Below are positions 35,624 to 51,432 of a DNA stretch of 64,000 nt, in pieces. Within the stretch, counting starts at the first letter, position 1; every line of letters begins with the position of its first letter. The notes beneath the pieces were generated by a model. The model made no database searches. It was not told the DNA's origin and saw only the letters and a list, made by a program, of their open reading frames with translations. A program made the position numbers and the translations under genes. The DNA lies in NCBI RefSeq assembly GCF_963576615.1, contig NC_088711.1, positions 9,604,869 through 9,668,868 of the forward strand, written 5' to 3'. Source of the DNA: Watersipora subatra. Its lineage: Eukaryota; Bryozoa; Gymnolaemata; Cheilostomatida; Watersiporidae.

Positions 35624-38600
35624 TTAACCACTTGTATATCCACAGTTGGTGCACTGTCGCTCTCTCATCGCCAGACAGCAGAGGATTCCAATCGGGAAAA
35701 AGAATATGGCCAAAAATATTGCGCAGCAGCCATAGTGGTCAGTGAAGACACCCATCTGCAAATGTTAAGTAATAAAAGTTGAATTATTTGAAGGAGTGTT
35801 TAAGAAACACAGAGTTCTCATAACCTACCAGGCATAACTAGAATGATAACATGTAACTATGCCATCTGGCAATTAACTCATCTGGCGAGAAATACAGTTA
35901 AAACTCCATGCACAAGAATAATCAAATCCAATATTTGTGCGACGCGTCAAAATCATCATTTGTTAAAGCAAATATTCTTATATGCGTACATTGTTCGATT
36001 CATTCAAACATCAAAAACAATTGTATAATACTGCAAGTGACTATATACAACATTAAAAACAATTGTATAATACTGCAAGTGACTATATACAACATTAAAA
36101 ACAATTGTATAATACTGCAAGTGACTATATACAACATTAAAACAAAAACATGTGAAAACTCAATTAATAAAGCAATACTCAGTAAATAGAGGATTTTACT
36201 GTGGCTTTACTACAGAGACACGAGAATGGAAAAGGCTTTTCAAAGCTCAGGTCCAGTAGTAGGGTGAGTGACAGAAATACTCAATATAACTTACACTGTA
36301 GAAAGTTTAACTTTATTTATATATTTTACAAATACTTTTACAACTTATTTTTAAATTTTACCAGTTTTTTATGTTTACTTATAAAACTTCAATGTTTGGA
36401 TACACTTTAAATGTACATCGTAGTATGTTGAAAAGGGATCTGTATATTGAAGACAAATGTTTGTTCAAATGCTTGCATGTCGACAAACTCGTATGTATAT
36501 GCTTTTATATATAGACGCAATCTCAAATTGAGATTGAACTGTACAAGAAATTCAACACAGTTGATATACCGAAATAATGAAGTATAGCCTGAGATGATAT
36601 AAACCTAATTTATTCATATCTAGGTCAATGCTCTCAACTCAAAACAACCTCTCAAGATCTTTTAGTTTGCATCACATAAAATCGAGTTCACGCAGACTTA
36701 CCCGACAGTTTGGGCATCCCCCAGTCTGAACAACAGTCACTGCTGGAGCGGCTGTTGTAACTTGAACTGCGGGCTGTGCGTATGGCTGTCCTTGTGGGTA
36801 AGCACCCCCCTGTGGGTAAGCACCCGCGGGTGGGTAAGCACCCGGAGGTGGGTAGGCCCCAGCGGGCGGAGGCCCTTGAGGTGGATAGCCTGTTAGTCAA
36901 CAAAAATGTGATAATTGCTAGGCAACAGTTATCCGACAGTTTGACAAGTATGACAGGAACGCTGAACTAATTCAACCAATGGTAACTATGATGCATATAC
37001 GTAAAGCACATTCTCAGATATTGCGAAATGCTGCAAATCATTAGATACGCATCATTCGCCCCCTTACTTACACGGATGTCACTGGATCGGGCTACGGAAA
37101 AATTAGATATCCCCTATAGTCCTGCCATGGCTCATCGATTATTCAAAGCACAACACCTGAAGGATAGGATTAACTAATTTGGCTATGGTAGCCAACATCT
37201 CTGGGATTTTTGCACTTTAATAATATCAATTTACATTAACATTAAAGTTAAGTTTGAAGAAAACTTGATGGCCCTAAGCCTGTAACTTACAGACATATAA
37301 CAACTTGATGGCCCTAAGCCTGTAACTTACACACATATAGCAACTTGATGGCCGTAAGCCTGTAACTTACACGCATATAACAACTTGATGGCCCTAAGCT
37401 TGTAACTTACAGACATATAACAACTTGATGGCCGTAAGCCTGTAACTTACACACATATAACAACTTGATGGCCGTAAGCCTGTAACTTACACACATATAA
37501 CAACTTGATGGTCGTAAGCCTGTAACTTACACACATATAACAACTTGATGGCCGTAAGCCTGTAACTTACACACATATAACAACTTGATGGCCGTAAGCC
37601 TGTAACTTACACACATATAACAACTTGATGGCCGTAAGCCTGTAACTTACACACATATAACAACTTGATGGCCGTAAGCCTGTAACTTACACACATATAA
37701 CAACTTGATGGCCGTAAGCCTGTAACTTACACACATATAATGAAGGTATTCAAGAGAAAACTAGAGAAAACATTAGCTGTATTAACTGCTGCGTGTTTTA
37801 CAGCAGTTAATACAGCTGCAGTGTGGCCAATGTGTCTGTCATTCACTGCTTTTCCATTCATCGCGTTTACCCTTTGATGAATGGATTATAAAAGAATCAT
37901 TCAAATCATAAAATTCAAAGATTTCAATTACAATCAGCCATATGTTTGAATTTAAACATACTTTCTCTAATCACTTAGGTGAACAATTGTATCAGCTGAA
38001 TACAATCAACTTAACACTATTACAAGTTAAAACGTATTCAACTGAATACTAATTATTTCATACGACCAATCCTACAGCCAAGTTGAAAATTCCCTGACGC
38101 ATTGATCATCTTTGGGACTGTGTAGAAGCAATCTGTGATACATCTGCGAAACAACCACTTACCCAGAGAATATTGTTAATGAATGGAAAAGTAGTGAATG
38201 ACAGACAAATTGGCCATTCAAGGCAAGCGTTCAGAAAAGCATATCTGACCAAAACATTCCATGACCTAATAATCAAGAACACCTGAGCTATGAACAGCAG
38301 GTTGGGGTTCAAGTCCCAAAAAGGCCACCAGTGGTGACAGGAATGGCATCCAACCTTAAATCACGATCTGCAATTGGGCATGTCTCTGGTCATCGAGGTT
38401 TCCTTGCCACTGAGCTCACACATGTCCATCCAAGATCATAAAAGAAAACGTTTCCGCAATAATGCTCTTGAAAACACGCACAACCTCTGCTCGCATCAAG
38501 TAAAGCATACGTCGCACTTGATCTGTGAAGAATTGTCCACACGTCATCGCATTATCACCAATTGAACACGCGGTCACATTTAACCAAAGAGAATATCATG

Positions 38601-38948
38601 GTAAAAGAACTCTTTTTAGCTAGTTTTAATAATATATTGAGTCAATGAAGATCAGCGTGAGCCGATGTCACTTTTAGAGTAGAGCTTAAGATTACCAAAC
38701 CAGGTCACCCATATAATCAATCAGTTAGCTCAAATAATCAGTTAAACCATGAGAAAGGCCCTTTGACTAAGCGCGTAGCAACGCTTCAAAGAGCTTGTGT
38801 TAATTTGACCGAAAGCAAAATTAGTCAGAGCTTCCAGTCAATCAACAGCCCACATTAATAATATAAATGGTAAACAGGTTTTTGAAAAGTGGTATTATAA
38901 CTTACCTTGCTTCGAAGGATCTGCACCGTATGGAGGAGGGGCAGCCAT
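35624..38948 (-). CDS. BRI3: Brain protein I3 (BRI3) homologue, 3 exons
   Basis: Small membrane protein of 120 residues. Exons in transcript order: 38906-38948 (ATG), 36702-36889 and 35624-35755 (TAA), with GT-AG introns and matching phases 1 and 0. The N-terminus MAAPPPYGADPSKQ contains a PPxY-like motif and leads into repeats of GAYPPxGAYPQG; such Pro/Tyr-rich segments are typical of BRI3-type lysosomal/endosomal proteins. The C-terminal half is diagnostic: GGCPNCRMG, then a hydrophobic segment CAIFLAIFFFPIGILCCLAM, then RERQCTNCG. This matches the GGCPxCR...FLAI.LFPFG..CC.A...R.C.NCG pattern of vertebrate BRI3 (125 residues). Vertebrate BRI3 is lysosomal and has been linked to TNF-induced cell death; the role here is not known. 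Start chosen because it begins the only open first exon in phase. Confidence 0.93.
35756..36701. other. BRI3 intron 2
   Basis: Contains a 42-bp tandem repeat at 36013-36139; otherwise nothing recognised. Confidence 0.85.
36013..36139. repeat. 42-bp tandem repeat, 3 copies
   Basis: Units begin AAAAACAATTGTATAATACT and are almost identical; inside BRI3 intron 2. Confidence 0.95.
37261..37740. repeat. 40-bp minisatellite, 12 copies
   Basis: Units CAACTTGATGGCCGTAAGCC plus 20 bp, recurring exactly every 40 bp with few substitutions. The first units have CCCTAAGCC and AGACAT variants, later ones CCGTAAGCC and ACACAT. Confidence 0.97.
37775..37817. other. Perfect 17-bp hairpin with 9-nt loop
   Basis: AGCTGTATTAACTGCTG and its exact complement CAGCAGTTAATACAGCT are separated by nine bases, just after the 40-bp minisatellite in BRI3 intron 1. 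Confidence 0.9.
37824..38216. mobile_element. Element with 37-bp inverted repeats
   Basis: Arms 37824-37860 and 38180-38216 are inverted copies of 37 bp with two mismatches (outer ends TGGCCAA and its complement TTGGCCA). They enclose ~320 bp of AT-rich sequence without a frame. MITE-like, but I see no target duplication, so a simple inverted duplication is possible. Confidence 0.55.
38262..38490 (+). mobile_element. tRNA-derived SINE-like copy
   Basis: GGTTCAAGTCCC at 38306-38317 is a Pol III B-box, preceded by an anticodon-arm-like ACCTG...CAGGT. Downstream GGAATGGCATCCAACCTT and about 130 further bases match the minus strand of 53440-53620. The GGCATCC block is a common core in invertebrate tRNA-derived SINEs. 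No A-tail or target duplication found. Confidence 0.55.
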
Positions 38949-40472
38949 GGCTTAAAATCTTAGCGATCAACGAACTGAAGTCGACGAGCAGCGAACTCTT
39001 CCTTGCGGCGAGCGTGAATGAGCGAGATAAAACGTTATTTTATGTTTAACTATTCAACGGGAGGTACTCCGTACCCATACCAAACTAAAAAGCACTAGTC
39101 ACGTGATAAATTAAAGTCCATAGCCAAGCGAAGCATCGGCTCGAAGGCGGTGCCTATTATACAGCGTTCCGGTATGTACCTGCCAACGGCCATGTCAAAT
39201 TTACTGTAACCAATGATATACAGTCCCCCTGTACTGTATATCTGGGGACTGTATACAGACTGGGGACTGTATATCATTGCTGTAACCTAGTTCACGACAT
39301 ACTGCGGCCGAATAAAAAACGGTAATCGTAAGCCAATCAGTCACTGGCTTATCACCGTTATAAGTAGAAAGGGAGCATTTATTCAAGTTTCCTCTAAGGT
39401 GAACTTGTATGGTGCCAAATAAATAACACACTGATGGTCTTAGTTGCAGCGTGTGACATGTTCTAAAGTGCTCCCCTTTTGCATTGGGTTTAAACGCTCA
39501 ATGATGAAAAGTCAGAGCAGAACTGAACACTCACTATGGCTGGTTTAATGTAGTACCTTGGTCATTCGCCTATTATTCTGGAAGAAAAGCATTGGTAAAT
39601 AGTTCTTAGCAAGTTACATTCAGTATATGGTTAAAGTTGCTTGCTTTTAGCTGAAGGAAATATGTAATACATTCCTGTTAAAAAAGAGCAAGTTCACTAA
39701 CCCAATTAGAAGCTAGATAGTGGAATGCTAACGTGGCATGCATGTAACGCGCTTACTTGTCAGGTACTTATCACTCAACCAAGAGTGGCGTATGTCAACT
39801 ACCTGCAATTGAGCTAGTTCCTAAGAAATCCTGGTGCTGCAGGCATTATTAGAATATTCTAATACTTGTACGAGAGTTGTTTCCTCCTAACATGGGTAAT
39901 GCTAAACCCCAGCTACTAGTGTATAAACTGGTAAATGTCATGTGGGCATTTGTCTACTCTGACATTTGTTATTATCATGACAACCTTAGTTGTTCCAAAT
40001 GCTATAATAAACTGTCCAATGAGGTTCAAACAGACCTTAAGTAGGTGGTTCGTAGCCTGGGTGCCATCGAACCACAGGGGTATTCGGTGGGTCAGTCTCA
40101 GGGGTTTGGTATAGGTCTCTCAAAAGCAACAGCAGAGGTCATGCGAATTTGCAAGGTCATGTCTTTATAAAAAGATATGTGTTTATTTGTGTGTTCAGGC
40201 ATTCTATTGGTTTTGTTCATTGAACACAGTAATGTTCATTTTATACACTAGGAAAAGATACAACTAGGTATGTCTCGAATGTGGAAATATAATATATTTA
40301 ATTTTCAATAAATGAGTCAGTGAAGGTGCATTTGAAACTGACTGGGGTTCAGTGTGTCCATCAAGGTTAACTCTAGAATAAAGAGTAAATCCTCTCATGA
40401 ATACTGCAGAGACAATACAAGTAGTAGGATCTAATCTTATAGTTTCTAGATTTAAACCCTTAAGAGTTAAAT
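38949..40472. other. Intergenic, upstream of BRI3
   Basis: Contains an inverted repeat at 39212-39278; no coding region recognised. Confidence 0.6.
39212..39278. repeat. 17-bp perfect inverted repeat upstream of BRI3
   Basis: AATGATATACAGTCCCC at 39212-39228 and its exact complement at 39262-39278 flank 33 bp that include another GGGGACTGTATA copy; about 265 bp upstream of the BRI3 ATG. Confidence 0.9.
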
Positions 40473-40679
40473 CTAACTAGAAATTCCCCTGTTATACAGC
40501 CCACGACTAAAGTGATAATGGAAAAAAGAAAGGGTACTGCTGGTTGAGAAATGCAATATTAGCAGTCAAATAGCACTGCAGTGCAATAGGAGAACTGAAA
40601 TGGTAGCTGCAATGGAAGCTGTAATGTATTGGGTGTTATTATGTACAGCAAACAGCCATAATGAAAGGAGAAGATTATA

Positions 40680-41424
40680 CAGTCAAACATTGATAACTCA
40701 AAATTCACGGGACCAAGTGAAAGTGTTCGAGTTATTAGAACATTCAAGTTATCAGAGCACTGTCATAAGTCCATTTATTTATTAGTAGATACATGTACGT
40801 ATACAAATTGTAATACTGTATAAATCAAAAGGATGAATGGCTTGTTTCAAATTTAATGCTTCAAAAGTAAAGTTTAAAATTTTTTTATCAGAAAGTATAG
40901 AGATTTTCCTATTACTTGAGACTTGTTTGTTGTTTTATGTGATGTGACTGCCAGGACGCTTTCAGATTAAAATTGGCAAAACTTGTTCGCTGTTGAAATG
41001 CTCAGAAGAAAATACATCTTTTTCTTTTGAGTGTTTTAACCAAGATCAATTTTGCCGATTTTTCTTGAAGTTTATGCGAAGATTACCTCGCTTTTCCTTG
41101 CCTTCGAAGGACCATTCTAAAGGTTTGGTGAAATTCAAATTTCACCAAACCTTTAGAAAATTCGTTGACAAAAATATTTTGCTGATGATGGTAATAACGA
41201 AGCCTACGAACTAAAAGTTGAGGTTTACCTCTATGGCTTGGAATAAAGTGATATTCTAAATTGATAACAACCGTCTCGGTAGCCGTTGGGCAAAAAACTG
41301 TTCGAGTTAACGAAGTTGAGGTCGAGTTATCTAAAGCAATTTATCGTGGGAACGGACCAAACCAAACCGTTCGAGTTAACCATATGTTCGAGCTATCCGA
41401 GGGCGAGTTATCCATGTTTGACTG
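40680..41424. mobile_element. 745-bp non-autonomous TA-target transposon (pogo/Tc1-mariner type)
   Basis: Ends CAGTCAAACATTGATAACTC and, inverted on the right, CAGTCAAACATGGATAACTC; the similarity continues inward with GTTCGAGTTA motifs. The target dinucleotide TA is duplicated (40678-40679 and 41425-41426), and the uninterrupted site is seen at 33719-34112. CAGT-type ends with TA duplication fit the pogo/Tigger branch of Tc1/mariner. No transposase frame. A perfect 19-bp hairpin lies at 41117-41156, and 40867-41015 resembles the left arm of the element near 43322. Confidence 0.88.
41117..41156. other. Perfect 19-bp hairpin inside the transposon
   Basis: CTAAAGGTTTGGTGAAATT and its exact complement are separated by CA only, a near-perfect palindrome in the middle of the 745-bp element. 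Confidence 0.95.
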
Positions 41425-41802
41425 TATGTTTATATCTCTCCCCTGCAAAAGGAGAAATGCAATATTAGAAGTAAAATGGCAAGCTGCTGTGTAATATACA
41501 CAGTTTGAAAGCTGGTTGTGTTGAATGTAGAATGGTTTTGACAGCGATCTGTAACAGAAAGCAAGCATTAGCATGTGTGTCTGGAAGTTTTCTGCAAACT
41601 GGAGCAAAATAAAGAAATGTTCTTGTCATAAAGGGGCATTGTAGTTTGGCCCGAGCTTGTAAATAAGATGTCAAGTAATTTGGCTAATGTTCTAGATAAT
41701 TTAATGGAACATTCGGGAATTGGACAAAAAAACATAGGCTGATAAACTGTGTACCACATTTTCGTACCTGTAAATCGGTCTACGGTCTATGCCTCAAACG
41801 GT

Positions 41803-42272
41803 CTACGTTTATTGCAGAAACCTTCAGCATTTGGACAATGCCATAGACTGGTGAAATGTGCACGCTTTTCTCGTGAAATGCGCACGGCTTTATGGTTCTA
41901 CTATTTGTCGCACGGCTTTATGGGCGTTTTGTTGGCCAGTCTTAATTTTAATTAAAAAGGCTTGTCAGGTTATAATGGCGATTTTAGGTCAAATTAATCT
42001 TTCTAGTTATGTATACTCCGATCAGATGAGTAAGTTTTAGAATATTGTCGACACTTTTCAAAGACTTGGTAACATATTTAAATAGGTTTATATGTGTTTT
42101 GTATCATTATTATACTTAAACGACTCCACACAAAAATGATTAAATTTTTTGATGGGATTTCGGTACAAGGGTTTGGTTATGGCCATTGATGAATAATTTT
42201 CGGGAGTTGTGTACACATATGTATTTATCATAAAGCTCCCGAACACTCGCTTTGCTCGTGTTTGGTCATGGG
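41803..42272 (-). repeat. Dispersed ~470-bp repeat, copy B
   Basis: Reverse complement of 30803-31270. Its plus strand carries the frame ...KPSAFGQCHRLVKCARF, ending VLLASLNFN and stop, at 41749-41955; the matching frame in copy A has a few substitutions but no break. Confidence 0.9.
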
Positions 42273-43095
42273 AAAATTATAAGAGAGGCTCTACATTAGC
42301 TAGTACTTTGTACTTGCTGTAATTATCTTACAAGCAGTTATAAGCACCGACATTGATACATTGATATAGTGTAATTCATGATATAACATTGATTTATGCT
42401 CAAATACTAATAAGCAAAAAGGTTAATAAAATTACAGATGAAGCAGATGCATAATTCATAGCAATAGGCAATACACAAACCATAGAATGGTTTGCTATAA
42501 GTTACTGACTAACAGTGCGAGCAACATAACAATCATTATCATCCTGACAGGAGCCGATCTTTATTAGCTCAAAACTTTTTGAAAGTTTCACATCGCTTTC
42601 ACCGTTGTTAAAAATACTTACATAGCCAATTGTAACGGCATGAAAGAAAATGCTTAAAAATGTACATTTAGGAAAAATTGTGCTGCGAGGTGTTATAGTA
42701 ACAAAAATATATTTGAAACATACTACATAACAGCAAACCCTTAACACTTCTGTTACTGTAGATGGTCATGGACATTTATTGATAAGAAACTGGACTTCAT
42801 TGTACGGTTATATATTCAAACAATTAAAAATAATTTGCTGAATGAAAATATGTGAAAGTCTCGGTTCCAGCAGCATAAGTATTGAAAATTGACTAGCATA
42901 AATTTGCTGACCGCTTGTGCAAAATAATAAATTGCAAACTAGCACCTATAAGACTTCATTTGGTACGAACTACACAACGTAAGCCGTGGGAATAATATCT
43001 ACTCTACCGATTTAAGTGTTATAATCACATATGAAAGATTTCAAGAGCCACAATAACTTTTTTAAGCCTAAAAGAGCTAAGCGAATGACACACTA
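42273..43095. other. Intergenic, 3' of AK3
   Basis: Probably contains the AK3 3' UTR; AATAAA on the minus strand at 42775-42780 is a possible signal, 316 nt past the stop. Confidence 0.5.
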
Positions 43096-48473
<5,378 letters not shown>

Positions 48474-51032
48474 CTGCTATGACATATACGGATCAACATT
48501 TTTTATCCCCGCCATGGCAAGAATTCATGGCAAAATAAGTTACTGCTGTCATATGACAGGCTGTTCCATTCCTCTTTCGGCAAATATAATTGATATGCAA
48601 GAGGAGTAAGTTATCACAGAATGTACTATGCTGGCAGTAAGTTATTTTGTTTATTTCTAGGCTAATGTACCGACGAATTCATTAGTTTTACACACACTAC
48701 TACATGTACATTCTTCAGTGAATAATAATTACTATACATACACTATTCTACATGTTGTTCGTAACTGGGCTACTATATGTATTAAGCATACGTAACTAAA
48801 TACTTTGTTTCTAAATAGTAACATTTTAAGTTTGTAATAAGATCATAAACAACATATAAGAACACCAAAACAGCACACTATTAGTCATAATGGCATAAAA
48901 ACAATTGAAAGGAAATACCATTACACATTTCTCATACAGTAATTTTGTTTTAAATGCAATATAAGTGTTTGAATGCAGACACTCACAATGGATGTATACT
49001 TTAACTATATTCCAGTCCATGGCATTCGACTGGTGCATCAGTGTATTTCATTGTTCTTATAGTAAAAAATCGTTCTTCATTAAAAAAATGGTGCATATTT
49101 GTTATGATTTGACGTAATCATATGTCATAAAATATAATTATTTAATTTTAAAGGACTGTACACAAATAGGCGAGCTTGAGAGAATTTCAATACCTTTGGG
49201 ATAGTAATTATCATTTCTAGGTATTATGAAACCAACTTTGAAACAATTTGCAACAATAAGAGAAATTTATTAAAGCCTAAATAAAACATATACTAAACAT
49301 TTCACGCTTGGGTGTTGTCAAGTCATTAAAGGCAGGTTGGGTTGTATATTGGCAATATATTCTCAATAGATTCTGCCGTTGAAATTTATGTTTGTTAACA
49401 CCTGTCTTATTCATAGTAAATGATACAAGTACATTAGGTAGTGAGTGAAACACAGTTTTAGGAAGTAATAAAGATATGCATATAAAGCAGTAATTGAGAC
49501 ACAAGCATTAGGTGCAAAAAACAAACTATATCTATCAGTTATTTTTAAATACACCGGTAGCGTAATTCCGTTTTAAAAGTGCCATAACTGAACATTTTTA
49601 GCATAGCCTTTCATACTTTTTTGTGTGACCCTTATGAGGTTTTGGCAATTTGAGTTTTTGCTCACAGTTACAATTATTTTATTAATATTAAAATCGTATT
49701 AGTAAAAGAGCATAAATGGCATACTATCTTTTACATCTAGTTATCAATTTTGCTGACTATCTGTTCAACCAACATTGTTACTTGCAATGTTCTTACATCT
49801 TTATCATTATACTCTATGCTTATCCAGCAAATACTTTTCATCTGAAGCTCTGTAATAGAAGAATAAGCTAATCCTTAAAAGCTAGATGCTTTCAATTTTG
49901 GCTATCACAAGCTAATAAAGGCTAATAAGTCTAAGAATGTTGTTGTAATATTAGCTGTCCTGCTGCAATACTGGTAAGTGTACACATCAAATATTACAGG
50001 GAAACAGTAAAAAATTTATATAAGTTAGTATATTAAGTATAATCATAGATAGTTTTGTGGACAAAAGAGGAATGTGCTTAGTTAAGAATATAGTCATGGT
50101 AGTTTGCATGATATATATATATGTGCAAAATTAAATAGGAACCCATGCATAATTTGGTACTTGTGAAAAACCTTGTGCACAAATGTTCACATGGTAGAAA
50201 AACTGCTGAGTGTGTAGAGTATTTTATTGTTTTTCTCACTCTCATTTGATGTTGCCGCTTAGATCTCGGCAAAACTAGATGGCTATAACAAAAGCATTGC
50301 TATATTTTAAGCATAACCTAGAAACGGCATCAAAGACCTAATATATACATACAAATAATTATTCGAATGCAGGTTTGTTCCGTCTGCAGATATCAATAAT
50401 GGCTTGCTTGAACCATCATTTCAAACTTGGTTATATAATTGATGACGATTATAAAAAAAATCAAAAGCATGACTTGATATTAAAATAATACAAGTAGAAA
50501 AAAACAAATTTCTCTAATATTAAATAATTAACGTTAAATTTAAATGACGCATTAACAAAATAATCGTTCAGCCTGGTTCATCCTTCAGCTCGTTAAATAA
50601 TCGTTTACACTCTGGGTTCGGCTTCTTGCAACACATCACAAAGCGACTTAATGGGATGGCTGAGTTGAGCGTTGCTGCGTTCATTGTACCGATCTATCCA
50701 TAAAATTAATTGCTTACTAGTTTAAGAGAAAACAACTTGAAGACTAAACGCGTTTAGGGTACATGTGATATACAGTACAGGCAGTACATAACTATTAAAG
50801 CTTTCAAAACCCGATTTTCTACTTGTTTCATGGAGTCATTTTTTAGCACTAATACGTTAAAACTATCAAAACTAGCTTAAAAGTTTTTGCGTACATCTAA
50901 CATTGATATTATAACGCTTACCTAATTGCACAGATAGTAGCGCAGAAGTTGCTTACCATGTTTAGACAACTCCATCAATGACTGTATGTTTTTAGATATG
51001 TCCAACTTACTGATATGTGTTCATAATTCAAA
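48474..51032. other. Intergenic between divergent AK3 and NDUFA4-like 1
   Basis: AK3 promoter side. A possible small minus-strand frame at 50565-50692 is discussed as a finding; otherwise AT-rich and empty. Confidence 0.55.
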
Positions 51033-51432
51033 ATCCAGGGTTGATACTTCCCCAAAAGGCCCATTAGGCTCAGCCCAAAATCACGTTTTAGGGGGGGTTT
51101 AAGACCATGGGGCACTGTCAGTGAATTTGCTACTTTAGGGGGGTTTCCACAGCCAAGCCAGTGAAAGGGCCCATGTTTCTCATCGCTTTCTTCACACTGT
51201 TCAAAGCTGATTTTGAGGTCAAAAACAAGTTAAATTCACTAGCAGAAAATTATTTTTATAGCTTCTGAATCATATTGGATGTTTAGCGGGGCGTGGAACC
51301 TGGGCGCCCCCTCGGGAACTCCCGGTGTTTAGGGGGTATATTTCAAATTTACCAACCAGGTGATTGGGGGTACAATATCCAAATCTGAGCCTAGTCAGAT
51401 GGGTGTTTCTTTCAGAGTATCAACCCCGGGAT
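51033..51432. mobile_element. ~400-bp MITE with ATCC(A/CG)GGGTTGATACT ends
   Basis: The left end ATCCAGGGTTGATACT and the inverted right end ATCCCGGGGTTGATACT share a further CCCAT and GGCTCAG block inside. The interior is unusual for the region: runs of G, and GGCGCCCCCTCGGG near 51305. No coding capacity. Confidence 0.72.

Larger units (their letters stand above)
36890..38905. other. BRI3 intron 1 (2 kb)
   Basis: Holds the 40-bp minisatellite, a perfect hairpin, an inverted-repeat pair and a SINE-like copy, each listed separately. Confidence 0.85.
40473..41629 (-). repeat. Dispersed repeat, copy B', split by a transposon
   Basis: Reverse complement of 33719-34112. The two halves, 40473-40679 and 41425-41629, are interrupted by the element at 40680-41424. 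Confidence 0.9.

Noticed and set aside
37261-37740. CRISPR-like array
   Set aside because: The 40-bp units are contiguous with no unique spacers, inside a metazoan intron; an ordinary minisatellite.
38306-38317. tRNA gene
   Set aside because: A B-box is present, but no full cloverleaf with acceptor stem can be drawn, and the downstream body matches another copy, so it is a SINE head.
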